From Mucilaginibacter sp. (GTDB taxonomy: Bacteria; Bacteroidota; Bacteroidia; Sphingobacteriales; Sphingobacteriaceae), in the NCBI RefSeq assembly GCF_028288225.1, contig NZ_JAQBOC010000071.1, positions 1 to 34,692 on the forward strand: a stretch of 34,692 nucleotides of DNA, written 5' to 3'. Numbering within the stretch: the first letter of the stretch is position 1; each line of letters starts with the position of its first letter. Of this stretch, positions 1-8,033 are shown in pieces. Both the position numbers and the translations under genes were made by a program. The notes under the pieces are model-generated. The model saw only the letters and a list, made by a program, of their open reading frames with translations. It did not search any database and was not told the DNA's origin.

Positions 1-14
1 CAAAAAAAGAAAAA

Positions 15-61
15 CGTGTTAGGATGTGGAGAACGCTTCGCGTTCCCCACATCCTAACACG
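15..61. repeat. long perfect-arm hairpin (REP-like palindrome)
   Basis: Arms 15-29 and 47-61 are exact reverse complements (15 bp). After one mismatch the stem continues with GAACGC/GCGTTC around a TTC loop. Read on the minus strand the hairpin is followed by a T-rich tract (complement of 1-14), as in an intrinsic terminator, but no minus-strand gene is seen upstream of it. Its ACGCGAAGC core resembles the palindromes at 1258-1283, 1377-1402 and 1476-1501, so it may belong to the same dispersed family. Confidence 0.7.
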
Positions 62-129
62 ACAAACAAGCAACAAATAGTTTTAACTTTATAAAAAAAC
101 AGTGACAACTTTTTTCAGGACGCGACACA

Positions 130-141
130 GTTCCGCGGAAC
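130..141. promoter_or_regulatory. 12-bp perfect palindrome upstream of pyrD
   Basis: GTTCCGCGGAAC is a perfect palindrome about 70 bp before the pyrD start. It could be an operator, but no regulator is known from the window and no second copy was seen. Operator function is only a guess. Confidence 0.2.
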
Positions 142-155
142 AACATACAGTTATC

Positions 156-187
156 TTCCGGACTTTCCCGACTTTCGGACTTTCCCT
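156..187. repeat. short-period repeat, GACTTTCC type
   Basis: Units of the form GGACTTTCC / CGACTTTC repeat just before pyrD. The 20-mer at 161-180 recurs as its exact reverse complement at 18487-18506, after the first permease gene. This links two distant intergenic spaces and shows a dispersed family rather than a local slip. Confidence 0.7.
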
Positions 188-208
188 AAAAAACTTACCT
201 TCGTACTC

Positions 209-1255
209 ATGTATTTTCTATTAAAACCACTGCTTTTTAAGTTCGACCCGGAGAAGGTTCATTATTTTGTAACGGCTAATTTAAAGCGCTTTAACCGTTT
301 CCCGGGTGGTGCTGCATTGAGCCGGGCTATTTGGGATGTTAAAAACCCTAAGCTGGAACGGGAAGTATTTGGTTTGAAGTTTAAGAATCCTGTTGGCCTT
401 GCTGCTGGTTTTGATAAGAATGGCGAATTGATGGGCGAAATGGCTAACCTGGGCTTCGGCTTTGTTGAGGTAGGCACCGTAACGCCATTGCCACAACCAG
501 GTAACCCCAAACCGCGCATGTTCAGGCTGCCTGACGATGGCGCGCTGATAAACCGTATGGGTTTTAATAATCTCGGGGTTGATGTGGTTGCCGAACGGTT
601 AGCTGCGTTTAGAAAGAAAGCCACTAAGCGGGAGCAGGGAGTGATCATCGGTGGTAACATCGGCAAAAATAAAGTTACGCCAAATGAAGATGCCGTAAGC
701 GATTATATCAAATGCTTCGACCGCCTGTTTGATGTGGTTGATTATTTTGTGGTGAACGTAAGCTCGCCCAATACACCCGGTTTGCGTGCCCTGCAAGAGA
801 AAGAACCGCTTATGGAATTACTAAACACCCTGCAAAAACGGAACTCAAAAAATGGTATCAGCAGGCCCGTCCTGTTAAAGATAGCTCCCGATCTTACCAA
901 CGAGCAGTTGGATGATATTGTTGAAATAGTACAGCAAACAGGTATTGCAGGCATCATAGCCACCAATACCACAATCAGCAGGGAGGGGTTAACATCAAAA
1001 GATGAATTGAAAAATGAAACCGGCGGATTAAGCGGCGTGCCTTTAACCAAACGATCAACTGAAGTGATAAGCTATCTGCATAAAAAATCAAACGGGACAT
1101 TCCCGATAATAGGGGTAGGGGGCATTCATTCGGCAGATGATGCTATTGAGAAACTGAATGCAGGCGCAGCATTGGTGCAGTTATATACCGGATTTATTTA
1201 TGAAGGGCCGGGATTGATAGGGAGGATAAATAAGAGGATAATATCTGGATTGTGA
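209..1255 (+). CDS. pyrD: dihydroorotate dehydrogenase (quinone), class 2
   Basis: Oxidises dihydroorotate to orotate in de novo pyrimidine synthesis, passing electrons through FMN to the membrane quinone pool. At 348 aa it is close to the class 2 size (E. coli PyrD 336 aa). The N-terminal 40 residues form the helical quinone-binding extension typical of class 2. Visible motifs are GLAAGFDKNGE (63-73), the catalytic-loop NVSSPNTPGLR (183-193, base Ser186 by alignment to E. coli Ser175), KIAPDLT (224-230), NTT (253-255), GGLSG (272-276), and the FMN phosphate site GVGGI (302-306) with YTG (326-328). The ATG at 209 puts the N-terminal helix at the expected length. No clear Shine-Dalgarno is seen, as usual in Bacteroidota. 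It stands alone, with repeats on both sides. Confidence 0.97.
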   Translation: MYFLLKPLLFKFDPEKVHYFVTANLKRFNRFPGGAALSRAIWDVKNPKLEREVFGLKFKNPVGLAAGFDKNGELMGEMANLGFGFVEVGTVTPLPQPGNPKPRMFRLPDDGALINRMGFNNLGVDVVAERLAAFRKKATKREQGVIIGGNIGKNKVTPNEDAVSDYIKCFDRLFDVVDYFVVNVSSPNTPGLRALQEKEPLMELLNTLQKRNSKNGISRPVLLKIAPDLTNEQLDDIVEIVQQTGIAGIIATNTTISREGLTSKDELKNETGGLSGVPLTKRSTEVISYLHKKSNGTFPIIGVGGIHSADDAIEKLNAGAALVQLYTGFIYEGPGLIGRINKRIISGL

Positions 1256-1257
1256 TG

Positions 1258-1283
1258 TTGTAGAAACGCGATGCTTCGCGTCT
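1258..1283. repeat. palindromic intergenic repeat, inverted copy
   Basis: Contains ACGCGATGCTTCGCGT directly after the pyrD stop codon. Its reverse complement closely matches 1377-1402 and 1476-1501, so the spacer holds three copies of one roughly 26-bp palindromic unit. It may act as a transcript-end hairpin for pyrD, but there is no convincing T tract. Confidence 0.65.
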
Positions 1284-1315
1284 TTCACCACCATGTTTAA
1301 CAATTTTACCAGGCT

Positions 1316-1509
1316 CTGTATTTCAAGTACTGTAATTTATGGCTTATTTGCGTGCGGTTACCTGTCTGGCGTATAAGACGCGAAGCATCGCGTCTCTACA
1401 AACCACAACGTGCTGTATTTCAGGTTACCATTATGTATGGCTGATTTGCGTACCGGCTACCTATCTGCTGCATAAGACGCGAAGTATCGCGCCTCTACAA
1501 GCCACAACA
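1316..1509. repeat. two imperfect tandem units of about 95 bp
   Basis: Units 1316-1410 and 1413-1509 align along their length: both begin CTGTATTTCA, pass through a GATTTGCG- or TTATTTGCG-like segment, and end with the palindrome AGACGCGAAGCATCGCGTCT (one copy degenerate) plus CTACAA and CCACAAC. An open frame across 1339-1524 follows the repeat and has no protein-like character. This fills the pyrD-to-tRNA-Cys spacer (1256-1601), where no gene is seen. Confidence 0.7.
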
Positions 1510-1525
1510 ACGAAAGAGATGTAAT

Positions 1526-1557
1526 AAAAAAATCCCATCGGTATAAACCAATAGGAT
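1526..1557 (-). terminator. intrinsic terminator of the 57-aa gene
   Basis: On the minus strand an 11-bp stem (arms 1547-1557 and 1532-1542, two G-U pairs) with a 4-nt loop is followed by seven T. It lies 45 bp past the stop of the gene at 1602-1775. Confidence 0.8.
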
Positions 1558-1601
1558 CTTAAATATTATTCAAAATAAATATGTTCCCTTAAAAAGAGAA
1601 A

Positions 1602-1775
1602 TTATTTACCTGCTGCTATCAATAAAGCTGCATTATTTTTTGCTATCTGGCTGTCTTTTTTCTCAGCGCTGCGGCTTCCTGGTTCAAGGTTTGTAGCCAG
1701 CTTTAAAAATTGTACTTCTAAACGTGAAGTAGTCTTGTTTTTTCTATCTTTTCTTTTTAAACGAGTAACGCCCAT
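1602..1775 (-). CDS. small conserved basic protein, function unknown
   Basis: 57 residues starting MGVTRLKRKDRKN and ending LIAAGK; very basic at the N-terminus and free of membrane segments. The frame stays open upstream to 1889, but that extension would translate the tRNA-Cys gene, so I place the start at the ATG at 1773-1775, 35 bp downstream of the tRNA. It is co-oriented with the tRNA and has its own terminator, so tRNA and gene may share a transcript. The composition (Arg/Lys-rich start, SRLEVQFLKLATN core) recalls small ribosome- or nucleic-acid-associated proteins, but I recognise no named family. Confidence 0.65.
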   Translation of the reverse strand: MGVTRLKRKDRKNKTTSRLEVQFLKLATNLEPGSRSAEKKDSQIAKNNAALLIAAGK

Positions 1776-1809
1776 GATGGTATTTATTTTAATGTTTTTA
1801 AATCCTTCG

Positions 1810-1880
1810 AGGTCGGGAGCGGATTCGAACCGCTGTAAAAGGTTTTGCAGACCTCTGCCTAGCCACTCGGCCACCCGACC
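1810..1880 (-). tRNA. tRNA-Cys (GCA)
   Basis: 71 nt on the minus strand. Acceptor GGTCGGG/CCCGACC pairs perfectly with discriminator U73, the Cys identity base. The anticodon stem GAGGT/ACCTT holds loop CTGCAAA, giving anticodon GCA. The T arm is AGCGG-TTCGAAT-CCGCT. No CCA is encoded. All arms pair, so this is the standard functional tRNA-Cys, in contrast to the divergent copy at 12067-12137. Confidence 0.96.
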
Positions 1881-1910
1881 AATTTTCAAGGTTGCAAAAA
1901 TAGTAATTAT

Positions 1911-2666
1911 TTATTGGCTGCCAAGTTTATTTCTGCTTATTTCTGCACAAAATAATGCGGTAGCTATTCCAACGTTTAATGATTCTGCTTTTCCAAGGCG
2001 TGGTATCGTTACCGCTTTATTAATTAATTGCTCAACACCGGGTCGTAAACCGTTGCCCTCGTTACCCATAACTATCAATCCCTCAAGGCCAAATTGGGTT
2101 CTGTAAATATTTTCGCCGTCAAGCATCGCCCCAAACACAGGCAGGTCTATCTGCGGTAAAGCTTCGGTTATATTTACGTAATGCACATTTACCCGCGACA
2201 GTGAGCCCATGCTGGCCTGCACCACTTTTGGGTTATAAACATCAACTGTATCGTCTGAACAGATAATATTATCAATGCAAAACCAGTCGGCCGTGCGGAT
2301 AATGGTACCCATATTCCCCGGATCCTGGATGCCATCTAAAACTAATGAGAACTTTTGTTTAAGCTTTTGGTTACTAAGCGTTGGGTGCACAGGTATTTTA
2401 ACGAGGGCAATAACCTCTTGCGGGGTTTTTAAACTGCTTATTTTTTCAATATCGGTAACAGAAATATTATATAAGTTTATTTTTTGGGATAATTTGAGCA
2501 TTTTTGGGTCGAACGGAGCTGTATAGTAAATAGCTTCAATTTTGTAAGGAGAATTAATGAATTCAACAACCGATTTGTATCCTTCAACTAAAAAAAGACC
2601 GTGCTCTTTACGCTCTTTTTTGTTTTGTAAGGACTTTAGTAAACTGATTTGAGACTTTGAAAGCAT
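1911..2666 (-). CDS. TrmH/SpoU-family RNA 2'-O-methyltransferase
   Basis: SAM-dependent SPOUT-fold enzyme that probably 2'-O-methylates rRNA or tRNA; the exact target cannot be told from sequence. 251 aa. The N-terminal 90 residues match a substrate-binding domain (KERKEHGLFLVEGYKSV at about 16-33). The SpoU domain shows motif 1 (DGIQDPGNMGTIIRTADWF, 111-129, with Asn118 and Arg124), motif 2 (IVMGNEGNGL, 198-207) and motif 3 (IPRLGKAESLNVGIATALF, 221-239), which form the trefoil-knot SAM site. The ATG at 2664-2666 overlaps the start of the divergent gene by 10 bp, so both promoters must lie inside the neighbouring coding sequence. Confidence 0.93.
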   Translation of the reverse strand: MLSKSQISLLKSLQNKKERKEHGLFLVEGYKSVVEFINSPYKIEAIYYTAPFDPKMLKLSQKINLYNISVTDIEKISSLKTPQEVIALVKIPVHPTLSNQKLKQKFSLVLDGIQDPGNMGTIIRTADWFCIDNIICSDDTVDVYNPKVVQASMGSLSRVNVHYVNITEALPQIDLPVFGAMLDGENIYRTQFGLEGLIVMGNEGNGLRPGVEQLINKAVTIPRLGKAESLNVGIATALFCAEISRNKLGSQ

Positions 2667-5020
2667 ATATTAAACCTAATGGTTACCGCCTTGCAATATT
2701 AAGTATTTTGCTGCTCTTTATCGGGAGCGGATGCAGTTTAACACGCCGGCTTAAAGGTAATGAGTCGCTTGTGCGTAAAATTACAATAAAGGGGATTGAC
2801 GATGAACTCGCCGAAGCCGCTGTTTTGTATGTTGATAAGGAGCAGCAGCCCAATAATGTTATAAACCTGCAATTTTATTACCTGTTCAGCAAAAACGGCA
2901 AGCGTGATATTGGCGAAGCCCCTGCTATACTGGATAGTAACCTGGTTGAATTTTCCCGTGTACAGATTGAGCGCTTTTTACAGAACAAAGGCTATTTAAA
3001 AGCTAAGGTTACAGATACCATCAAAATTAAAAAGAAAAAGGCCGAGCTGATATTTTCGGCAGTTGAAGGGCCCTTGTTCAGGATCAGGAAGCTGCAGGAT
3101 AGCATAGCCGATAAAAAAGTGCAGGATCTTTACCGTGTTAACCGTCCCCGGTTTTCGCATGTGCAGCCCGGCGGCAGGTTTGATACCGATAGTTTGGCGT
3201 ATGACAGGGACGAATTTTACCTGATAATGAAGCGCAACGGCTATTACGATTTTTACCGCCAGTACATCAACTTTCAGTATGATTCGACCTTTAAAAGCAG
3301 TGTGGTTGATATTAAAATGATAATTGATAACCCTGCCGGCAAATCATCACATCCTATTTATACAATTAACAATACGCTGGTAACGGTTTCCAAAAGCAAC
3401 GGGCGTACTCCCGGCAAGGCCGATACCGTGCAGGTTGATCCGCAGTTCAGGTATGTTGATTACTCCGGCAAGTTTAAGCCGCACTCGGTAACCGATTATA
3501 TTTTTCAGAAAAAAGGACAGATCTATAACATTGATCAGCAAACGTTAACTACCTCGCGCTTATCCGAGCTTAACGTGTTCCGTAATGTGCCCAACCCAAC
3601 TTATACCAAGCTGCCCGATAGTACCAACAGGCTGGATACTAAAATTGATATTACCCCGCTTAAGCAATTTAGCGACAGGGTAGAAGGTGAGTTCCTTTTT
3701 GCAGGCGGTCGTTTTGGTTATAACCTGGGCAATACCTTTACTGATAGAAACGTGTTTAAAAATGCAGCCATCCTGCAAATAAAAACCAACTGGAGCATTT
3801 TATTTGATAACAGCAATAACAGCATTACCCAGGCAGCCATTCAAAACCAGGACCTGCGGCTAGGTGCAAGCCTGATTTATCCGCGCATAATAGCGCCGTT
3901 CAACTTTCCTTTGCCGGGCAAATATGGCGTACCGCATACTACATTTTCAACCAACTACCAGTGGTTTTATCAAAAAGGACTGGTATCGCGCGAGAGTTTT
4001 ATCAACTCAATTAGCTATGATTTTTTTGAGACCGGCCGCAAGCTGCACACCATTACACCTATTGATATAGAGTTTTCAAAAGGTACTATTGACCCTGCTG
4101 CACAGGCACTGTTGTTGAAAAATAATTTATTTGCCTATAGCCAACTTATCGGGCGTACCATATTTTCGGCAGGGAGCCAGTACACCTTTCAGTATAATGC
4201 CATTGAGTTAAACTCCTACAAAAACTTCACTTATTTTAGGGGCAGCCTTGATGTTGGCGGCAATACCCTAAGCCTGCTCAGCAATGTACTTAATACCAAA
4301 AGAGATGCAGACAACAGAAGAACAATACTGGGCTACCCATTTGCCCAATATGCAAAAACGGAGATCGACCTTCGTGTTTATAAAAGCCTCGGCGGGGAGC
4401 GGCAATTCATATTTCGTCTAAACCCAGGCATAGGCATCCCGTATGGCAACAGCGATGATGGCCACTGGATCTTCGAAAAAGAATTTTATGCGGGCGGTGC
4501 TAATGATATGCGTGCCTGGCTGCCGCGTACCCTTGGCCCCGGACAATTTAACCGGGCCACCGCTTATAACAGTGATAGCCTGCGCACGCGTTTAAAATAC
4601 CTTGATCAGTTTGGCGAAATAAAGATAATTGCTAATGCCGAATACCGCTACAAGCTGATGGATGACTTTTTTGGCTCCAAATTAAAAGGCGCTGTATTTA
4701 TTGATGCCGGTAACGTTTGGCGCCTGCATAAGCAGCCAGATCAGCCAAACTCGGAATTTAGGCTGGATAATATTTTACAGTCAACTGCTATTGGTATTGG
4801 TACAGGTTTACGGTTTGACCTGGCCTTCTTTGTATTCAGGCTTGATGCCGCATTTAAGTTTAAAGATCCCCAGTTTACCGGCTCCGACTCCTGGGTGCTG
4901 ATCAATCACTTTAACGAGCTCTTTAAATCGGGCACCTTTAAGGCCAACTACAAAGCCACCAACAGCGGCGATACCTACAACTTTATGCAGCTGAACTTCG
5001 GGATAGGGATGCCGTTTTAG
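2657..5020 (+). CDS. tamL: TamL-like Omp85 lipoprotein (TamA/BamA family)
   Basis: Outer-membrane Omp85 protein thought to act with TamB in outer-membrane assembly and lipid or protein transport. 787 aa. A lipoprotein signal (hydrophobic 11-25, lipobox ending at Cys26) marks the Bacteroidota TamL variant. POTRA-like region about 35-340 includes FSRVQIERFLQNKGYLKAKV and YNIDQQTLTTSRLSELNVFR; the C-terminal barrel runs from about 345 to the terminal Phe (GIGMPF), with GGANDMRAW near the place of the usual loop-6 RGY/F motif. The start is TTG at 2657: an in-frame TGA at 2645 blocks extension, and no ATG follows before the signal peptide. No tamB homologue is in the window; a plain BamA-like role is the alternative. 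Confidence 0.88.
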   Translation: MKAYIKPNGYRLAILSILLLFIGSGCSLTRRLKGNESLVRKITIKGIDDELAEAAVLYVDKEQQPNNVINLQFYYLFSKNGKRDIGEAPAILDSNLVEFSRVQIERFLQNKGYLKAKVTDTIKIKKKKAELIFSAVEGPLFRIRKLQDSIADKKVQDLYRVNRPRFSHVQPGGRFDTDSLAYDRDEFYLIMKRNGYYDFYRQYINFQYDSTFKSSVVDIKMIIDNPAGKSSHPIYTINNTLVTVSKSNGRTPGKADTVQVDPQFRYVDYSGKFKPHSVTDYIFQKKGQIYNIDQQTLTTSRLSELNVFRNVPNPTYTKLPDSTNRLDTKIDITPLKQFSDRVEGEFLFAGGRFGYNLGNTFTDRNVFKNAAILQIKTNWSILFDNSNNSITQAAIQNQDLRLGASLIYPRIIAPFNFPLPGKYGVPHTTFSTNYQWFYQKGLVSRESFINSISYDFFETGRKLHTITPIDIEFSKGTIDPAAQALLLKNNLFAYSQLIGRTIFSAGSQYTFQYNAIELNSYKNFTYFRGSLDVGGNTLSLLSNVLNTKRDADNRRTILGYPFAQYAKTEIDLRVYKSLGGERQFIFRLNPGIGIPYGNSDDGHWIFEKEFYAGGANDMRAWLPRTLGPGQFNRATAYNSDSLRTRLKYLDQFGEIKIIANAEYRYKLMDDFFGSKLKGAVFIDAGNVWRLHKQPDQPNSEFRLDNILQSTAIGIGTGLRFDLAFFVFRLDAAFKFKDPQFTGSDSWVLINHFNELFKSGTFKANYKATNSGDTYNFMQLNFGIGMPF

Positions 5021-5115
5021 GTTGGGTTGGAGGTTGGAGGTTAGAGATCAGAGGTTAGAGGTTAGAGATAGAGATCAGAAGTTAGAGAGATCAGAGATTA
5101 GAGATCAGAGGTTAG
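5021..5115. repeat. heptamer array, GGTTAGA/GATCAGA type
   Basis: Starting right after the tamL stop codon, about 13 degenerate 7-nt units run in a row: GGTTAGA, GATCAGA, AGTTAGA, GATTAGA and similar. The reverse complement of this motif appears at 15725-15756 and 26061-26094. Units vary by one or two bases but keep the 7-nt phase, apart from short slips. Form and length resemble the short tandemly repeated repetitive (STRR) heptamers described in filamentous cyanobacteria. Confidence 0.85.
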
Positions 5116-5245
5116 TTGAAGTGCTGTACTGGTTCAATGATCATTCTGATTAAATTATCTTCAATTAACTTACGGTCCGCCTTTCTATAGACGCCTCCTG
5201 TGGCACCTCTTGTGCATTGTTGCGCTTTAATTCAATTTTTCTTAA

Positions 5246-5605
5246 TTCTTCATCTGTAATCATAATGCAACCCGTTTAAAGATAGTGGCTATAGTTGAGA
5301 GTGAGAAAACTGCCATTATAGTCAGCGATTATTATCTCAATTACATCTGGCTGGCGGCAGGAAGCCTGGAAGGACTGACCCCGGGCAAATGCCGGGTGTT
5401 ACAAGATCGTACCGTAAAGCTCTATCCCGACGTTAATGATTATGCCAAATGGCATGTTAAAGCACGTTATTTGAACAATCTTATCCCTGCGGCAACCTTT
5501 ATTGTTGATGAAACATTATTGCACCTGGCAAGCCCAAAAGACCTTGAACGCGGCGTTTATATTGCCGATAAATGGATAGATGCCAGGTTTTGGAGGAGGG
5601 TATAA
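5246..5605 (+). pseudogene. truncated Toprim-like / DUF6371-type fragment
   Basis: The frame is open from 5246, with a possible GTG start at 5285, and encodes VAIVESEKTAIIVSDYYLNY, IWLAAGSLEGLT and LYPDVNDYAKW. This matches the C-terminal part of DUF6371/Toprim-like proteins from Bacteroidota mobile elements: ESEKTA carries the Toprim Glu and YPDVND the acidic DxD-like motif. The family members are much longer, with a zinc-binding and DNA-related N-terminus that is missing here. The conserved part begins abruptly after about 5284, so this is most likely the 3' stub left when an integrated element was lost. Expression as a 106-aa protein from GTG cannot be excluded. The gap 5116-5245 holds no clear gene; two short overlapping minus-strand frames (one 5165-5263, 32 codons) were not recognised. 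Confidence 0.7.
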
Positions 5606-5639
5606 TTTATGAAGAAGGTTCAAAAAAAGTGCCTGTGCT

Positions 5640-5748
5640 ATACTCAGGAGTCTCGAGTCTGTAATCCTTGGTCTAGTGTTGTTACACAAAGAGCGCTTTT
5701 AACCAACAAAGGACTATCGACTCAAGACTCAAAACTACAAACTCAAAA
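5640..5748. repeat. palindromic GACTCAAGACTC-type repeat
   Basis: The arms GAGTCTCGAGTC (5648-5659) and GACTCAAGACTC (5719-5730) pair at 11 of 12 positions, enclosing about 60 nt in which further complementary pieces occur (TCCTT near 5664 with AAGGA near 5709). The same motif forms the extended P3 stem of the riboswitch at 11886-11972. It occupies the 5606-5972 spacer, where I see no gene; a 60-codon frame at 5609-5791 is made of repeat sequence. Confidence 0.65.
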
Positions 5749-5972
5749 AAAGTACTTTTACGCAACTACCCCATCCACAAATACGCAATAAGATCACGTA
5801 CAATTACAGGGGAGATTGCGTATCAGCAACATTGCGTAATAATTTAAATAGCTGAAACTTTGGATTAACAAAGATCCTCATTTATAATATGTTATAGGGA
5901 TTATGTTTTGGAGGGGTGCTGAAAATCCAATTACAAAGAGTAAGCCGGTAAAACTTAAATCTACATAAACCT

Positions 5973-7808
5973 ATGAACTTCGTTATTAAAGGCAACCTGC
6001 GTGGTTTGCTGTGTTCTGATTGTGAATTGCCTGTAACCGGCACTTCGATAAAGATCTACAAACCTGCTGCGGACAGCCGGCAAACCTTGCTGGCGGTGGC
6101 AGATGTTAAACAAACGTTTCACCAGGCCAGTGCGGAAGAGTTGAAGGCAAAGGAAAAACTATTTATTGCCGAAGGCAGGCTGCAGGAAAACGGCGACTTT
6201 GAAGTTGAGCTGGGCGAACGCAGCGGTTATGACGGCGGTGCGCTTGATATTGACTGGTACTGCGGCACCGGCCCTATAGTAATTGGCCCGGGCCCTAAAA
6301 AGGAACTCGACCTTCAGTTTCATATCACCACCCTGCAGCCTATGTGGCAAGGCAACAAGGGGTCTGTACAGTATGCATATTTTGAGTACCGGATTGATTC
6401 GAAATGGTTTTGCCGCATCCTGTCGCTGTTTGATATCTGGGTGGTTTGCGGCATAGTTATAGATTGTGAAACCAAAGCCCCTGTCAGCGGTGTTAGGGTA
6501 TTTTCCTATGATGTCGACCTGATACAGGATGATACGCTGGGTGATGCCTATACTGATGCCAACGGCAAGTTCACTATTATTTATCCCGGCGATAACTTCA
6601 GGAAAACCCTGCTATCCCCATGGCTTAATATAGAGTGGCCAGCTGGTCCGGATTACTATTTCAGGATAGAATCATCATCAGGCGCTGTACTGCTTAATGA
6701 AGACCGTACACGTGGCCGCCAAAACGACAGGCACAATGCACACAACTGCTTTTGTGTAAGGCTTTGTGTTAAAGGTGGCCCAACTATTGATTATTGGCCA
6801 TGGTTTACTGAAGTAGGTAATTTCAGCATTACATCTGATATTGATGCCGGGGGTAAAACACTTACAGGTAAATTCGGCGCAGGTGGCGCAGGTTATGGCT
6901 TTTTCGGTTCGGTTAAGCTGGGCGGCTATGCTACCAAAACGGTACCTGCTGCACCGGGGAGCCCGTTGTATTACCGCTTTTTAACCTCGCTCGATAATGT
7001 AAACTTTAGCCCTGCAACAAAAGCGCAGATGGAAGTTAATATTGCGCTAAAAGTTGCCACACGGCAGATAACCTGGCATGGCGGGGTTGCTTTCCAGAAT
7101 GTGGTGATCGATATAAACCAGCCGGCATCAATAGCTGACAGTATCCCGCCAGATAATTATCCGGCACCCATTGCCGACCATGTACTGCATCCTGACCCCA
7201 ACGGCTGGGTTAGGGTTGATCAGCCGGCTATGGATAGTGGCTTTTATGGTCCGCTGTTTTATCTGGATACCAATTCCATCATCAGCGGCGGCGATGCAAG
7301 TGCAGGTCAAACTGCAGGCGCAGCGGTAACTGTTCCTAACCAAAAAAACGGCAAAATGCTGTACATCCAGTTTCAGACAACTGATGATCCGGCTAACCCG
7401 GCATCACCAAATTTGAATACTCAGGCGCTCATCGGCTCCATTTATGTAAACAACTGGAACGAGGTAAGCCTTGTAAAGCTGGAAGAACTGTATGCAGGTG
7501 GGGGCACGGGCTGCACCCCGGTAAAGGCCCAGGCCCATATAGATTATACGGTTGATCATGAATTGATTGGCGGATGGAACCTGAGTATCTACTCAAACGC
7601 TACCGGGGGCATAGCGGGTTTACCATCGGGCAATGTGCCAAGGGGAGTGGCTGCACAGCTAAACCTGGCTACAGCACCAGGCATTACTCCGGCGTTTGCT
7701 ACCTGGCCGTCATGCGCCTATGCATTATCATTAAACACCATGCGCAAGCTCACTACAGGCGAGCATAACGACGATTGGACACCAAATACAGTGCTGTTCT
7801 GTAAATAA
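5973..7808 (+). CDS. cysteine-rich protein with carboxypeptidase-regulatory-like modules
   Basis: 611 aa, no signal peptide or membrane segment. Two related beta-sandwich (transthyretin/carboxypeptidase-regulatory-like) modules are visible: residues 5-85 (GNLRGLLCSDCELPVTGTSI, later ENGDFEVEL) and about 155-235 (VVCGIVIDCETKAPVSGVRV, later TDANGKFTI). Cysteines cluster at module edges: LLCSDC, WYCGT, WFCRI, VVCGIVIDCE and CFCVRLC (259-265). The C-terminal half (270-611) is Gly/Ala/Pro-rich with no recognised domain. I recall similar proteins annotated only as carboxypeptidase-regulatory-like; the function is unknown. Lack of a Sec signal despite a fold usual for secreted proteins suggests a cytoplasmic role or an unusual export route. 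It stands alone and ends at a strong terminator. Confidence 0.75.
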   Translation: MNFVIKGNLRGLLCSDCELPVTGTSIKIYKPAADSRQTLLAVADVKQTFHQASAEELKAKEKLFIAEGRLQENGDFEVELGERSGYDGGALDIDWYCGTGPIVIGPGPKKELDLQFHITTLQPMWQGNKGSVQYAYFEYRIDSKWFCRILSLFDIWVVCGIVIDCETKAPVSGVRVFSYDVDLIQDDTLGDAYTDANGKFTIIYPGDNFRKTLLSPWLNIEWPAGPDYYFRIESSSGAVLLNEDRTRGRQNDRHNAHNCFCVRLCVKGGPTIDYWPWFTEVGNFSITSDIDAGGKTLTGKFGAGGAGYGFFGSVKLGGYATKTVPAAPGSPLYYRFLTSLDNVNFSPATKAQMEVNIALKVATRQITWHGGVAFQNVVIDINQPASIADSIPPDNYPAPIADHVLHPDPNGWVRVDQPAMDSGFYGPLFYLDTNSIISGGDASAGQTAGAAVTVPNQKNGKMLYIQFQTTDDPANPASPNLNTQALIGSIYVNNWNEVSLVKLEELYAGGGTGCTPVKAQAHIDYTVDHELIGGWNLSIYSNATGGIAGLPSGNVPRGVAAQLNLATAPGITPAFATWPSCAYALSLNTMRKLTTGEHNDDWTPNTVLFCK

Positions 7809-7839
7809 TTCAAACACACTGCATCTCATCTATGAAAAC

Positions 7840-7874
7840 AAAGGCATTACGGGAAACTGTGATGCCTTTTTTTT
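7840..7874 (+). terminator. intrinsic terminator of the 611-aa gene
   Basis: Stem arms 7840-7850 and 7859-7869 (11 bp, one G-U) around an 8-nt loop, followed by a run of eight or more T. It starts 32 bp after the stop codon. Confidence 0.9.
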
Positions 7875-7875
7875 C

Positions 7876-8019
7876 GTCATTGGTCATTGTGTCATTAGGG
7901 AATAGGTAATTAAAACCAGGTAATTAAAAAGCCACTATCTGCGATCTAAATCAAGAATTCAAAATTTCTTCAATCACTAATTCGCTAATTCACTAATTCA
8001 ATAAATCACTAATTAATTT
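7876..8019. repeat. short-period repeats, GTCATTG and CTAATTCA types
   Basis: 7876-7899 has GTCATTGGTCATTGTGTCATTAG and 7972-8019 has CTAATTCGCTAATTCACTAATTC-like units. The first is the same motif as 15520-15545 and, in the other orientation, 18641-18684. Together they fill the spacer before the NHL gene. Confidence 0.65.
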
Positions 8020-8033
8020 CTACATTTATAACA

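Noticed and set aside
1339..1524. 61-codon plus-strand frame
   Set aside because: It spans the imperfect tandem repeat; the peptide itself repeats (MAYLRAVTCLAYKTRSIASL then YVWLICVPATYLLHKTRSIA) because the DNA does.
1776..1889. N-terminal extension of the 57-aa gene
   Set aside because: It would translate through tRNA-Cys; the ATG at 1773-1775 is the sensible start.
5021..5115. CRISPR array
   Set aside because: The repeats are about 7 nt and contiguous with no unique spacers of constant length, and no cas genes are present.
5165..5263. 32-codon minus-strand frame (MITDEELRKIELKRNNAQEV)
   Set aside because: Protein-like in part, but too short and unrecognised; an overlapping frame in another phase is equally plausible, so only mentioned as a possible remnant.
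5609..5791. 60-codon plus-strand frame
   Set aside because: It consists largely of the GACTC-type repeat, with no protein-like pattern.
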